Origin: Mogibacterium sp.
GTDB lineage: Bacteria; Bacillota; Clostridia; Peptostreptococcales; Anaerovoracaceae
Assembly (NCBI GenBank): GCA_017512365.1
Contig: JAFWGQ010000003.1
Coordinates: 1 to 33,190, forward strand
DNA length: 33,190 nt
Direction of reading: 5' to 3'
In this document: positions 7,591-15,524 of the stretch, piece by piece
Layout: every line of letters begins with the position of its first letter
Numbering within the stretch: position 1 is the first letter of the stretch
The notes under the pieces: model-generated
Seen by the model: only the letters and a program-made list of their open reading frames with translations
Databases searched by the model: none
What the model was told of the DNA's origin: nothing
Made by a program: the position numbers and the translations under genes

Positions 7591-8640
7591 ATGTATTACT
7601 TCCACGGAAACTGCCGTAAGTGCACCGAAAAAATAGTCGGAGATCTGGTCAGGGAAGGAAAGACAAAGTTCATAATATACGGATTCGGCGACGCCGGTAT
7701 GAAGGTAAAAAGCATACTCAACGTCTGCATGGGCATACAGGAGCATCTGGTAGTCGACGACAGCCTTGCCGGACGGTACCGGAACATAAAGAGCCTTGCC
7801 GGACTGACTGCGGAAGATCTGAAGGACGCTGTCGTTCTTGTGGCGAGCGATGAAGATACCGTTTACAACGACATGGGTGAGCCGGAGGACGCATACAGCC
7901 GGTTCCGCGCCGATCTTTACCGCCATGTCCCGAAGGAGCAGTGCGTCGAGCTGTTCCCGAGACCGCGCAGGGTCCTTGAAGCGTTTCGCATCGGAGACAT
8001 GAGGGCGGATCTGGAGTCGGCTCTGCGCCTTGCCGCAACGGAGCAGACAGCAGAGTTCATAATGGAGAATCTGATCGATACGCCGCGCTATGCCGACCGA
8101 TATGAGCTGCTTGAGCACATACTGTGCGATGAACTGAGCGCTGATCCCGGACTCATGCTGGAATTCGGCGTGTTCAGGGGAAACAGCATAGATTTTATAG
8201 CCGGATACGCTCCGACGCATACTGTGTACGGCTTCGACAGCTTTGAAGGCCTTCCCGAGAGATGGACCTCCGATCCTGAGGGGATGTACTCAACGGGCGG
8301 CGTGCTTCCGGATGTGAAGCCGAACGTGCGGCTGATCAGAGGATGGGTTGAGGAGACTCTTCCGCGCTTTCTGAAGGAGCACGGAGAGAAATGCTCCTTC
8401 ATCCACATCGACTGCGATCTTTATTCGTCCGCCAGGACCGTGCTCAGCGAACTTCGTGAAAGGATCGTTCCGGGGACGGTCATCGTATTCGATGAGTATT
8501 TCAATTATCCGGGCTGGCAGCAGCACGAATACCGGGCCTTTCAGGAGTTCACGGAGGAGAGCGGCACTGCTTATGAATACATAGGGTACTGCAGAAACGG
8601 CCAGCATGCCGCCGTAAGGATAACGGAAGTGCGGAAATGA
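7591..8640 (+). CDS. TylF-like SAM-dependent methyltransferase with an N-terminal Rossmann-like domain
   Basis: The 349-residue protein has two parts. Residues 25-120 look like a small Rossmann-type domain (FIIYGFGDAGMKVKS, then LVVDDS), as found at the ends of sugar-modifying enzymes. Residues 185-349 match the macrocin O-methyltransferase (TylF) family: SAM-binding EFGVFRGNS (191-199), YGFDSFEGLPE (213-223), the acidic metal-site segment IHIDCDLYSS (271-280) and VFDEYFNYPGW (299-309). It should methylate a hydroxyl on a sugar or other small molecule in the cytosol; the substrate is unknown. AAGGAGAAAC precedes the ATG. Its stop overlaps the start of the SLOG-like gene (ATGA), so it is physically coupled to that module, an unusual partner for a TylF enzyme. 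Confidence 0.88.
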   Translation: MYYFHGNCRKCTEKIVGDLVREGKTKFIIYGFGDAGMKVKSILNVCMGIQEHLVVDDSLAGRYRNIKSLAGLTAEDLKDAVVLVASDEDTVYNDMGEPEDAYSRFRADLYRHVPKEQCVELFPRPRRVLEAFRIGDMRADLESALRLAATEQTAEFIMENLIDTPRYADRYELLEHILCDELSADPGLMLEFGVFRGNSIDFIAGYAPTHTVYGFDSFEGLPERWTSDPEGMYSTGGVLPDVKPNVRLIRGWVEETLPRFLKEHGEKCSFIHIDCDLYSSARTVLSELRERIVPGTVIVFDEYFNYPGWQQHEYRAFQEFTEESGTAYEYIGYCRNGQHAAVRITEVRK

Positions 8641-10241
8641 TAAACGGCAGCAGGATCCCTGTGACAGTCGGAGTGACCGGCCACAGGGACGTAAGGGATG
8701 AAGACAGGGAAATACTGAAAGAGGCGGTGAAGAAGGAACTCGGCGCGCTTCAGGCGAAGTGCCCGGAGTCTCCGGTAGTCGTAGTGACGGCCCTCGCGGA
8801 GGGAGCCGACCAGCTGTGTGCAGGGGCCGCTCTTGAGATGGGGCTCGATCTGATCAGCGTGCTGCCGATGCCGATGCCGGAGTATGCCAAAGACTTTGAA
8901 GGACCGGCTTTCGAAGAGCTGATGAGGCTTGCGGACGCATCTTCACAGGTGTTCGTATCGCCTGAGCCGGAAGCATATGACGAACGCTTCGGCAGCAGGC
9001 GCGACTGGCGCTACAGACAGGCCGGCCTGTACATCGGAAAGCACAGCCATGTGATGATCGCCCTCTGGGACGGTTCGGAAGGGGATGACTGCGGATGCGG
9101 CACAGCCAGCATCGTAAGAGCCGTGCGGAACGGCAGCTTCGGCGGATCCGGCCCGAGGAAGATCTGTCCTGACGACCGGACCGTCATACAGATAACGACA
9201 CCGCGCGCCGGAAGCGGAACGGAGCTCCCGGCGGGAGAGGTGAAGTATCACGGGGACGCGGCGGCTTTTGACAGCATGCTGCGTGACACCGAGACCTTCA
9301 ACGAAGACGCGCTGAAGCGCGGCGCAGCATCCGGAGACGGGGCGGAGGAGGACGGCGATCCGGTGACCGCCGGACTCAGAAGGCTTTACCGCGCAGCCGA
9401 TTCCATTAGCATGGGGAACGCGGTGATCCACAGGAGGTTCCTCGCCCGCCTTTCAGCGGCGGCGACGATGCTCACCATGGCCTTCCTTCTGTATGACGAA
9501 GCCGAATGGCACTGGATGATAATACTCTGCGGCATACTGATAATCGTGCTGTTCGCGATAAACCGCCTGAGCAGAAAAAGAAGATTCCGGGCGCGCTACC
9601 TCGAATACAGGGTGTTTGCCGAGGCCCTGAGGGTGCAGATCCACCTGAGGACGGCGGGCATCGGCTGCGAGGTCAGCGAGATAATGCCGTGGAACCTCCA
9701 GCTCGCGATGCCGTGGATAAGAAACGCGGTATCCGCCTGCATGACCGGTCCCGCTCAGACGGAGCGCAAAAGCGTCAGGGAGAGCTGGGTGATCGACCAG
9801 AGGGACTATCACAGGAGAGCGGCCGTAAAAAGCGGGCAGAAGCTCAGAAAGAACGACCGCATCATCAATATCGCTCTTGTCATGACGCTGCTGATATATG
9901 CTTTCGCCCTCGTCTATGAACTGGCGTGGGGAGACGCTCTCGGAGGGCAGCCTGCATTTTCACCGGAGGCGAACTGCATAATAAGGATGTACATAAAGAT
10001 AGCAATGGGAACGGCCGCGGCAGGCACGCTCTTTGCGGGCAGCTACTACGGCAAACAGGCTCTTCCCAACGTGACGGACGACCACCGCAAGATGGCGGCT
10101 CTGTATGAAGAGGCTGCCGAAGAGATCGGCAGACTTGGAGAGAAAGAAGAACTGCTCATCAGCCTCGCTGAGGATGAACTGACAGAGAACGCGAACTGGT
10201 ACGCATATCAGAGCAAAAATGAGCCTGACCTTGGGATCTAG
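8637..10241 (+). CDS. SLOG-like nucleotide-sensor domain fused to two pairs of transmembrane helices (SLATT-like)
   Basis: This is a 534-residue protein. Residues 6-165 resemble the SLOG/LOG-like Rossmannoid domain: VGVTGHRD (11-18), a TALAEGADQL segment (51-60), VLPMPMPEY (75-83) and IALWDG followed by a G-x-G-T-A run (141-157). SLOG domains bind or process nucleotide-derived ligands. Four hydrophobic helices follow in two pairs, about 268-286 and 291-309, then 407-428 and 448-470. A basic segment follows the first pair (RKRRFRAR) and a helical segment follows the second (ending NWYAYQSKNEPDL), an arrangement like SLATT membrane effectors. It probably senses a nucleotide and acts at the membrane. 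The ATG overlaps the methyltransferase stop; the HD-RyR gene starts 9 bp downstream. Domain calls are by eye. Confidence 0.72.
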   Translation: MINGSRIPVTVGVTGHRDVRDEDREILKEAVKKELGALQAKCPESPVVVVTALAEGADQLCAGAALEMGLDLISVLPMPMPEYAKDFEGPAFEELMRLADASSQVFVSPEPEAYDERFGSRRDWRYRQAGLYIGKHSHVMIALWDGSEGDDCGCGTASIVRAVRNGSFGGSGPRKICPDDRTVIQITTPRAGSGTELPAGEVKYHGDAAAFDSMLRDTETFNEDALKRGAASGDGAEEDGDPVTAGLRRLYRAADSISMGNAVIHRRFLARLSAAATMLTMAFLLYDEAEWHWMIILCGILIIVLFAINRLSRKRRFRARYLEYRVFAEALRVQIHLRTAGIGCEVSEIMPWNLQLAMPWIRNAVSACMTGPAQTERKSVRESWVIDQRDYHRRAAVKSGQKLRKNDRIINIALVMTLLIYAFALVYELAWGDALGGQPAFSPEANCIIRMYIKIAMGTAAAGTLFAGSYYGKQALPNVTDDHRKMAALYEEAAEEIGRLGEKEELLISLAEDELTENANWYAYQSKNEPDLGI

Positions 10242-10250
10242 GAGGAAGAC

Positions 10251-12386
10251 ATGGCATATACCGCATATGAAACGATGAGAAAGGTGAACTTTGAGAGATT
10301 CGGAAAGGATCTCGGTCCGTTCGAGCCTGCGCTTTACAAAAGCAGGAACCACCCGGACGGACTCAAGTCCGCGGCTCTCCGCTTCCTGCACAACAGGTGC
10401 GAGAGGCTGCGCTTTGACGACAGGAAAGAGGCCGAATTCAGGAACGGAAGGTATACCGGCAGAGGCATCTCGCGGCATCAGGTCCCGTACAACATGCAGA
10501 TGGATACAGACAGGCTCTGCCTTGAGCGCGAGCTTGAGAACTTCATCGATTCGGGGTCGGCCCGCGACGCCTATACGGTCTACTACTGCTTCCTCGAGAT
10601 GTTCGTAGGCAGATACGGGACCTCTCAGAGCATGATAGAGCTCCTCTCCGAGTTCGAGTCTAACGCGAGCTCGCTGCTCATGAAGCACCGGGACCACTAT
10701 TCCCACTCGGTATATGTATTCGCGCTCGGTCTTGCGATATACGAGACGAACGTTGAGTACCGCAGGATATTCAGGGAGTTCTACAGCGATCAGATCGGCT
10801 TTGAAGAAAGCGATGACGAGAAGAGAAAGGACTCCCGCGCGGCGTGCTTCTTCCTCGAGTACTGGGGCCTTGCCTCGCTCTTCCACGATATAGGCTATCC
10901 GTTCGAGATACCGTTCGAGCAGGTGATGTCCTACTTCGAGGTAGACAATAAAAAAAGAGGCCCGGGCAGCATCTATCTGGCGTACCACGATACCGGGGTG
11001 CTGACGGAGCTCTGTGACGAGGCCAGGGCGAGATTCAGGGAACTGTACGGTAAAGACTTCGCGACGACCGACGAACTGCTGGCGCACGACATAACAGCCA
11101 GGCTCGGAAAAGCCTACGGCTTTGATCACGAATACATGCTCGGCGTGCTGAAGAGCAAGCCCGGCGAGCCTCAGAACAACGGATATTTCATGGACCACGC
11201 GTACTTCAGCAGCGCGAGGCTCTGTACCGAGCTCTTCGATACGATCGGAAAGGAGCGGGGCGCGGAAAGCATAACACGGGCGCATGTCGATGTGCTCTCG
11301 GCCATCATGCTGCACAACAGCCTGTTCAAGTTCGCGATCGCTTTCTACAAGGAGCCGGAGGGCGTCAGAAAGCCCGAGCTCAAAGCGGAGCTGCATCCGC
11401 TGGCCTACATGCTCATGATCTGCGACGAACTCCAGTGCTGGGACCGCACGGCCTACGGCCGCAACTCGCGGACCGAGCTGCATCCGATGGCCGCCGATTT
11501 CGACTTTGCGGAGGGCACCATCGACGCCGTTTACTACAACGATGAGAATGAATCCGAAAAGATCAACAGCTTCAGGATAGAGTACGCGAAATGGGAGAAG
11601 AGGGTCTCAAAGGCGGAGAAAGAAGGGCTGGTTCCCGATGAGGAGCCGCCGAGGCTGAAGGCGTACAGCGACATGAACGAAAAGGAGAAGCGCTTCGTGA
11701 CCGAGATCGAGCACATAGTCGACACCTCGATAATGCCGCTCACGGTCGTTCCTTCGGTCAGAAAAGTGGACAGGTCGAGCAAGGGTATCTACCTTTCGGA
11801 CAGCAGCTTCCTCCACCTGTACGATTTCGCCGTATCGCTCAACGGGAGATACAGCCATCAGGGCGAAGAGGCAAGGGTCAAGACGGAGAAGCTCGAGAAG
11901 GAATTCAACGAGATGGCTCTCGAATACAAGCTCTCGAACATACGTCAGGCAGGGAGCTTCGACAGATATCTCAATGCCATCGGATGCTTCTTTACGGACA
12001 ATCCGGTGGACTTCGACATGGTCGGCAGCTTCTCTCAGAGAGAGCTCGACACGATCGCTCCGATGGAGCACGAACGCTGGGTGAGGGAGCATATCTCGAT
12101 GGTCTGGAAGGCAGGCAGCGATTACGAGACCATGCCGCTGACGCCTGAGGATGAGCAGGATGCCGCTTCCGGAAAGGTAACGGAGAAGGGGATCAGAGCT
12201 GGCTATCGCGAACAGATGAGGATGCACAGACTCAGCATGAACGGCAATGTGAGCTCAAAGGAGATATACGCTCATTACAATGAGCTTCCCGATAAAGAAC
12301 AGGGCAAGGACTGGAAACCGATGGAGAGCATGCTCAGGCTCATCAAGAAGTACGACGGCCTCCGCATCTACAGACTGGATCAGTAA
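10251..12386 (+). CDS. HD-domain phosphohydrolase fused to a C-terminal RyR domain
   Basis: This 711-residue soluble protein shows HD-superfamily features: H149 and H152 in RDHYSHS, the paired H212-D213 in SLFHDIGYPFE, H355 in IMLHNS and D392 in MICDELQ, a plausible metal site for a nucleotide phosphohydrolase or phosphodiesterase. The segment from about 580 to the end resembles the RyR domain: MEHERWVREH (605-614), a Trp-Lys a few residues on, then LPDKEQGKDW (679-688) and a final LRIYRLD strand. RyR domains are thought to bind nucleotide ligands and are found in prokaryotic conflict and signalling proteins. AGGAGGAAGAC precedes the ATG, 9 bp after the SLOG-like gene. The pair likely makes, senses or destroys a nucleotide signal; which is unknown. 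Confidence 0.75.
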   Translation: MAYTAYETMRKVNFERFGKDLGPFEPALYKSRNHPDGLKSAALRFLHNRCERLRFDDRKEAEFRNGRYTGRGISRHQVPYNMQMDTDRLCLERELENFIDSGSARDAYTVYYCFLEMFVGRYGTSQSMIELLSEFESNASSLLMKHRDHYSHSVYVFALGLAIYETNVEYRRIFREFYSDQIGFEESDDEKRKDSRAACFFLEYWGLASLFHDIGYPFEIPFEQVMSYFEVDNKKRGPGSIYLAYHDTGVLTELCDEARARFRELYGKDFATTDELLAHDITARLGKAYGFDHEYMLGVLKSKPGEPQNNGYFMDHAYFSSARLCTELFDTIGKERGAESITRAHVDVLSAIMLHNSLFKFAIAFYKEPEGVRKPELKAELHPLAYMLMICDELQCWDRTAYGRNSRTELHPMAADFDFAEGTIDAVYYNDENESEKINSFRIEYAKWEKRVSKAEKEGLVPDEEPPRLKAYSDMNEKEKRFVTEIEHIVDTSIMPLTVVPSVRKVDRSSKGIYLSDSSFLHLYDFAVSLNGRYSHQGEEARVKTEKLEKEFNEMALEYKLSNIRQAGSFDRYLNAIGCFFTDNPVDFDMVGSFSQRELDTIAPMEHERWVREHISMVWKAGSDYETMPLTPEDEQDAASGKVTEKGIRAGYREQMRMHRLSMNGNVSSKEIYAHYNELPDKEQGKDWKPMESMLRLIKKYDGLRIYRLDQ

Positions 12387-12413
12387 TAAGAGGAGATAAA
12401 CGACCTGTTCGAA

Positions 12414-13529
12414 ATGAATCAGAAAACCAGAGAAAGAAACCGGATCATTATAAAATACAGCATACTGGGAATAGCGATGAATCTGCTGCTGGCTGTTTTC
12501 AAGATAGCAGCCGGCGCCGCTGCCCGTGCCCACGCGGTCATGCTCGACGGAGTCAACTCGCTTTCCGACATGGTATCTTCACTGCTGACACTTCTGTCGT
12601 CGTATGTCGCCGGCAAAAGGGGAACGAAGGACCACCCGCTGGGGTACGGCAGGCTCGAGTACATAAGCTCGCTCGTTGTAACGATGATCGTCATGTACAT
12701 AGGCGCGATCACCCTGTTCGGAACGGTAAAGTCGATAATCCATCCGCATGATCCTCCGCAATACAGCACGCTGCTGACAGTGATCATGATCGTATCATTC
12801 GTCTGCAAACTCGCCTACGGCGTGCTCATGCGAAGGAGGGGGAGAGATCTGGATTCCGCTGCGATGATAATGACCGGAACCGAGAGTCTGGGCGATGCGC
12901 TGATATCCCTTTCCATCCTGTCGGCGATAGTGATCTACCGAGTCACAGGAGTCGACGTGGAGCACTGGCTGTGCGTGATCATAGCACTGATGATCCTGCA
13001 CACCGGCGTCAACATGATAAGGGAATGCGTCACCAAGATACTCGGGACGCGTCTTTCCGACGAGGACAGGAAGAGGACGGCAGCCATAGCGGCGGGCTTC
13101 GACGAGGTGCTGCACGTATCCAATCTGATGCTGCACAATTACGGAGAGGGCTGCGATGTGGGCTCGCTGGACATAGAAGTGGATGAGAACCTGACAGCGG
13201 CGGAGATAAGCAGGCTGACGCGCAGGATAATAAGGAGCGCCGCTGAACAGGGAGTGACACTGACCTCTGTCGGGATAAGCGGCACGAACACTACGGATCC
13301 TGAAGCGCTGAGGATGTGGGACGAGATCATAGCCGTAGCGAGAAAGCACGAAGGCATCAAGCGCGTGCATTCGCTCATGATGGATAAAGAGGAAAACGTC
13401 ATATCATTCGCCGTGGTGCCGGACTACTCGGTGAAGAAACGTGACGAAAGCCTGCGGGCTTTCATCGGGGAGCTGGAGGGTATGTATCCCGGAACGGCCT
13501 TCGATGTACGCGAAGAGATAGACATGTGA
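12414..13529 (+). CDS. Cation diffusion facilitator (CDF) family transporter
   Basis: The 371-residue membrane protein exports divalent metal by proton antiport, as CDF proteins do. It has about six helices in residues 13-200 and a cytosolic C-terminal domain. TM2 carries D45-G-V-N48-S-L-S-D52, and the short loop motif DHPLGYGRLEY matches the clostridial CDF clade. In TM5 the metal site reads E157-S-L-G-D161 rather than H or D at the first position, which may shift selectivity (Mn, Zn and Fe remain possible). Start choice is open: AGGAGA at 12391-12396 is 17 nt from ATG 12414 but 8 nt from an in-frame CTG at 12405. No direct link to the upstream HD-RyR gene is evident beyond proximity. Confidence 0.88.
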   Translation: MNQKTRERNRIIIKYSILGIAMNLLLAVFKIAAGAAARAHAVMLDGVNSLSDMVSSLLTLLSSYVAGKRGTKDHPLGYGRLEYISSLVVTMIVMYIGAITLFGTVKSIIHPHDPPQYSTLLTVIMIVSFVCKLAYGVLMRRRGRDLDSAAMIMTGTESLGDALISLSILSAIVIYRVTGVDVEHWLCVIIALMILHTGVNMIRECVTKILGTRLSDEDRKRTAAIAAGFDEVLHVSNLMLHNYGEGCDVGSLDIEVDENLTAAEISRLTRRIIRSAAEQGVTLTSVGISGTNTTDPEALRMWDEIIAVARKHEGIKRVHSLMMDKEENVISFAVVPDYSVKKRDESLRAFIGELEGMYPGTAFDVREEIDM

Positions 13530-13545
13530 CGAGGAGGACCCGGCC

Positions 13546-14565
13546 ATGCGTTACCATACAAAGGAATACTACAGACTGCTGATGGCTCTGGGCAGAGCTG
13601 ACTGCTACGAGCCGGTAATAGATAAGGATACCTATACTGAAGAGGACATCGCGGAGCTGTATCAGCGGGCTCAGGACAGGTACGTTGAAGAGGAACGGGC
13701 CGATTACGATGCTCCGCCGGATCCCATGATCGATGATGAGGATCTCGAGGAATTCGATCCGGAGGACTTTACGTTTTACGCCCCGGGACTTTTTGACGAT
13801 GCAGACCCTGACGATCAGACTCCGAGGCGCCCGGCTGACCGGGAGGAGCTCATGAAGCTCTGTGAAAAAATGTATGCCCTGGCTGTCGAAGAGTACGAGA
13901 ACAGGATGCCTTTCGATGAAGAGGAAGCGAAGGCGGATTTTGAAGAAATGTACAGGGACAATCTTCGGGAGCCGGACGAGGATCTGCCTGACTGGGTCAG
14001 GGAGGCTGTCGACCCGCGGATCATTGCGATGGAGTTTCTGCCTGAAAAGATCTACATGAAGCTTCTGGCGGAGGATGAGGCCAACGAGAGGAGCTTCGAC
14101 GCCCTCGATGAGGCGGCAGACGAAGCCTGCGAGGCCCGCATGGAAGAGCTTCCGCCGGAGTACCGCGAATTCACTGAAGTGCTCGAGGATCTGGAGGACT
14201 CGATCGTGATCAGTCTCGGCATGGAAAAAGGGATATTCAGCAGCGAAGAAGATGATGCGTGGCTGGAGATCCTCATGGTCGGCTGGAGCGATGAGGGAAA
14301 AGAGGTCCCGAGGATCCTTAAATTCATGAAGCCGGAATTCATGGAAGATGAGGGCATAGAAGTCAATGCGCGGGAAGATGAGTACGGTGATTCGGATTCA
14401 GACTGCGAGTTCCTGTACGGCGAGCTTTATCTCGAGGGAGGAAGTCCGGAATTCCACATGCTCTTTGACAACAACGGACTGAAATACCTTACGTTCAGGT
14501 GCGAAGAAGCGGTCGCGGAATACGGCTGGAACAACGAAAGGTGCAGGATAGGGAAGGTTTCATGA
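13546..14565 (+). CDS. Acidic protein of unknown function (possibly DUF4085-like)
   Basis: The 339-residue protein is strongly acidic, with Asp/Glu runs around residues 60-90 and 115-200, and has no signal peptide or membrane helix. The N-terminus MRYHTKEYYRLL resembles the start of DUF4085-type proteins of Bacillota, but I hold that lightly. The last 130 residues look globular, with alternating strands (GELYLEGGSPEFHMLFDNNGL). No catalytic motif stands out. GAGGAGG lies 8-9 nt before the ATG. The stop overlaps the rlmB start by 4 bp, which couples the two. Function unknown. Confidence 0.7.
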   Translation: MRYHTKEYYRLLMALGRADCYEPVIDKDTYTEEDIAELYQRAQDRYVEEERADYDAPPDPMIDDEDLEEFDPEDFTFYAPGLFDDADPDDQTPRRPADREELMKLCEKMYALAVEEYENRMPFDEEEAKADFEEMYRDNLREPDEDLPDWVREAVDPRIIAMEFLPEKIYMKLLAEDEANERSFDALDEAADEACEARMEELPPEYREFTEVLEDLEDSIVISLGMEKGIFSSEEDDAWLEILMVGWSDEGKEVPRILKFMKPEFMEDEGIEVNAREDEYGDSDSDCEFLYGELYLEGGSPEFHMLFDNNGLKYLTFRCEEAVAEYGWNNERCRIGKVS

Positions 14566-15524
14566 GCAAAAGAGACAACAGGAGATTCAACGACAGGGAC
14601 AGGAAGAACGCTCCGAAGAGGGGCGGCAAGAACCGCCGGGACTACGGAGCTGACTACGAGCCTGAAGCGGGAAGCGGCCCGGGAAGAGGACGGGGCGGGC
14701 GCAGGAAGGCGCCGGGACATGACGTGAACGGGACGTACGAAGATCGCATGCCTCACGCCGGTGCGGACGGTCTTGAGGTGGTAGCCGGCAGGAACCCGGT
14801 CGCGGAGGTCCTTGAAGGCGGCCGCCATGTCGAGAGGGTGTTCATAGCCGACGGCTCCGAGGGGTCGATATCCAGGATCATCGCCCTCGCGAGGGAGAAG
14901 GGAGTCGTGCTCGACTTCGTGCCGAAGGAAAAGATAGACGCGATGGCCCCGAATGTGAAGCACCAGGGGGTCGTCGCGAAGGTCAGCGAATACAAATATG
15001 CTGAGATGGAGGACATATTTGCGAAGGCGGAGGAGGCCGGCGAGGATCCCTTCATCATGATCCTGGATGAGATAAGCGATCCGCACAATCTCGGCGCGAT
15101 CATGAGGACGGCCGAGTGTGCCGGCGCTCACGGAGTGATCATACCGAAGAGACGCGCGGCGTCCCTGACTCAGACGGTCGCGCTGTCAGCGGCCGGCGCC
15201 GTCGAGACCATGCCTGTGGTACAGGTCACCAACCTCGGCCGGACCATAGAGGAACTCAAGGAAAAGGGCATATGGGTAGGAGCCGCCGACATGGACGGCG
15301 AGACCTACTACAGGGCGGATCTCACAGGACCGATCGCCATAGTCATAGGCAATGAGGGAAAAGGGGTAGGACGCCTCGTAAAGGAGAAATGCGACTTTGT
15401 CCTTTCTATCCCGATGTACGGAAAGATAAATTCGCTTAACGCGTCAAACGCCGCCGCCGTTCTTTTGTACGGCATCAGAAGAGCCAGAGAAGGAGGAGAC
15501 AGACAGGATGTACGGGATAATTGA
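14562..15524 (+). CDS. rlmB: 23S rRNA (guanosine-2'-O-)-methyltransferase RlmB / SpoU family
   Basis: This SPOUT-fold (TrmH/SpoU) methyltransferase uses SAM and is expected to methylate 23S rRNA, G2251 in E. coli numbering. All three SPOUT motifs are visible in the C-terminal half: DPHNLGAIMRTAECAG, IVIGNEGKGVG and IPMYGKINSLNASNAA, the last forming the trefoil-knot SAM site. Residues about 68-145 form the substrate-binding N-terminal domain (VVAGRNPVAEVLEGG). The first ~65 residues are an Arg/Gly-rich disordered extension that may bind RNA. I chose ATG 14562, which overlaps the upstream stop and has GGAAGG at 14552-14557; the protein is then 320 residues. This gene restores the ancestral cysS-mrnC-rlmB order after the inserted block. 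Confidence 0.95.
   Translation: MSKRDNRRFNDRDRKNAPKRGGKNRRDYGADYEPEAGSGPGRGRGGRRKAPGHDVNGTYEDRMPHAGADGLEVVAGRNPVAEVLEGGRHVERVFIADGSEGSISRIIALAREKGVVLDFVPKEKIDAMAPNVKHQGVVAKVSEYKYAEMEDIFAKAEEAGEDPFIMILDEISDPHNLGAIMRTAECAGAHGVIIPKRRAASLTQTVALSAAGAVETMPVVQVTNLGRTIEELKEKGIWVGAADMDGETYYRADLTGPIAIVIGNEGKGVGRLVKEKCDFVLSIPMYGKINSLNASNAAAVLLYGIRRAREGGDRQDVRDN

Noticed and set aside
4285-14565. Genomic island or prophage
   Set aside because: No integrase, transposase, tRNA attachment site, direct-repeat borders or composition change was seen, and the ends are tightly joined to mrnC and rlmB.
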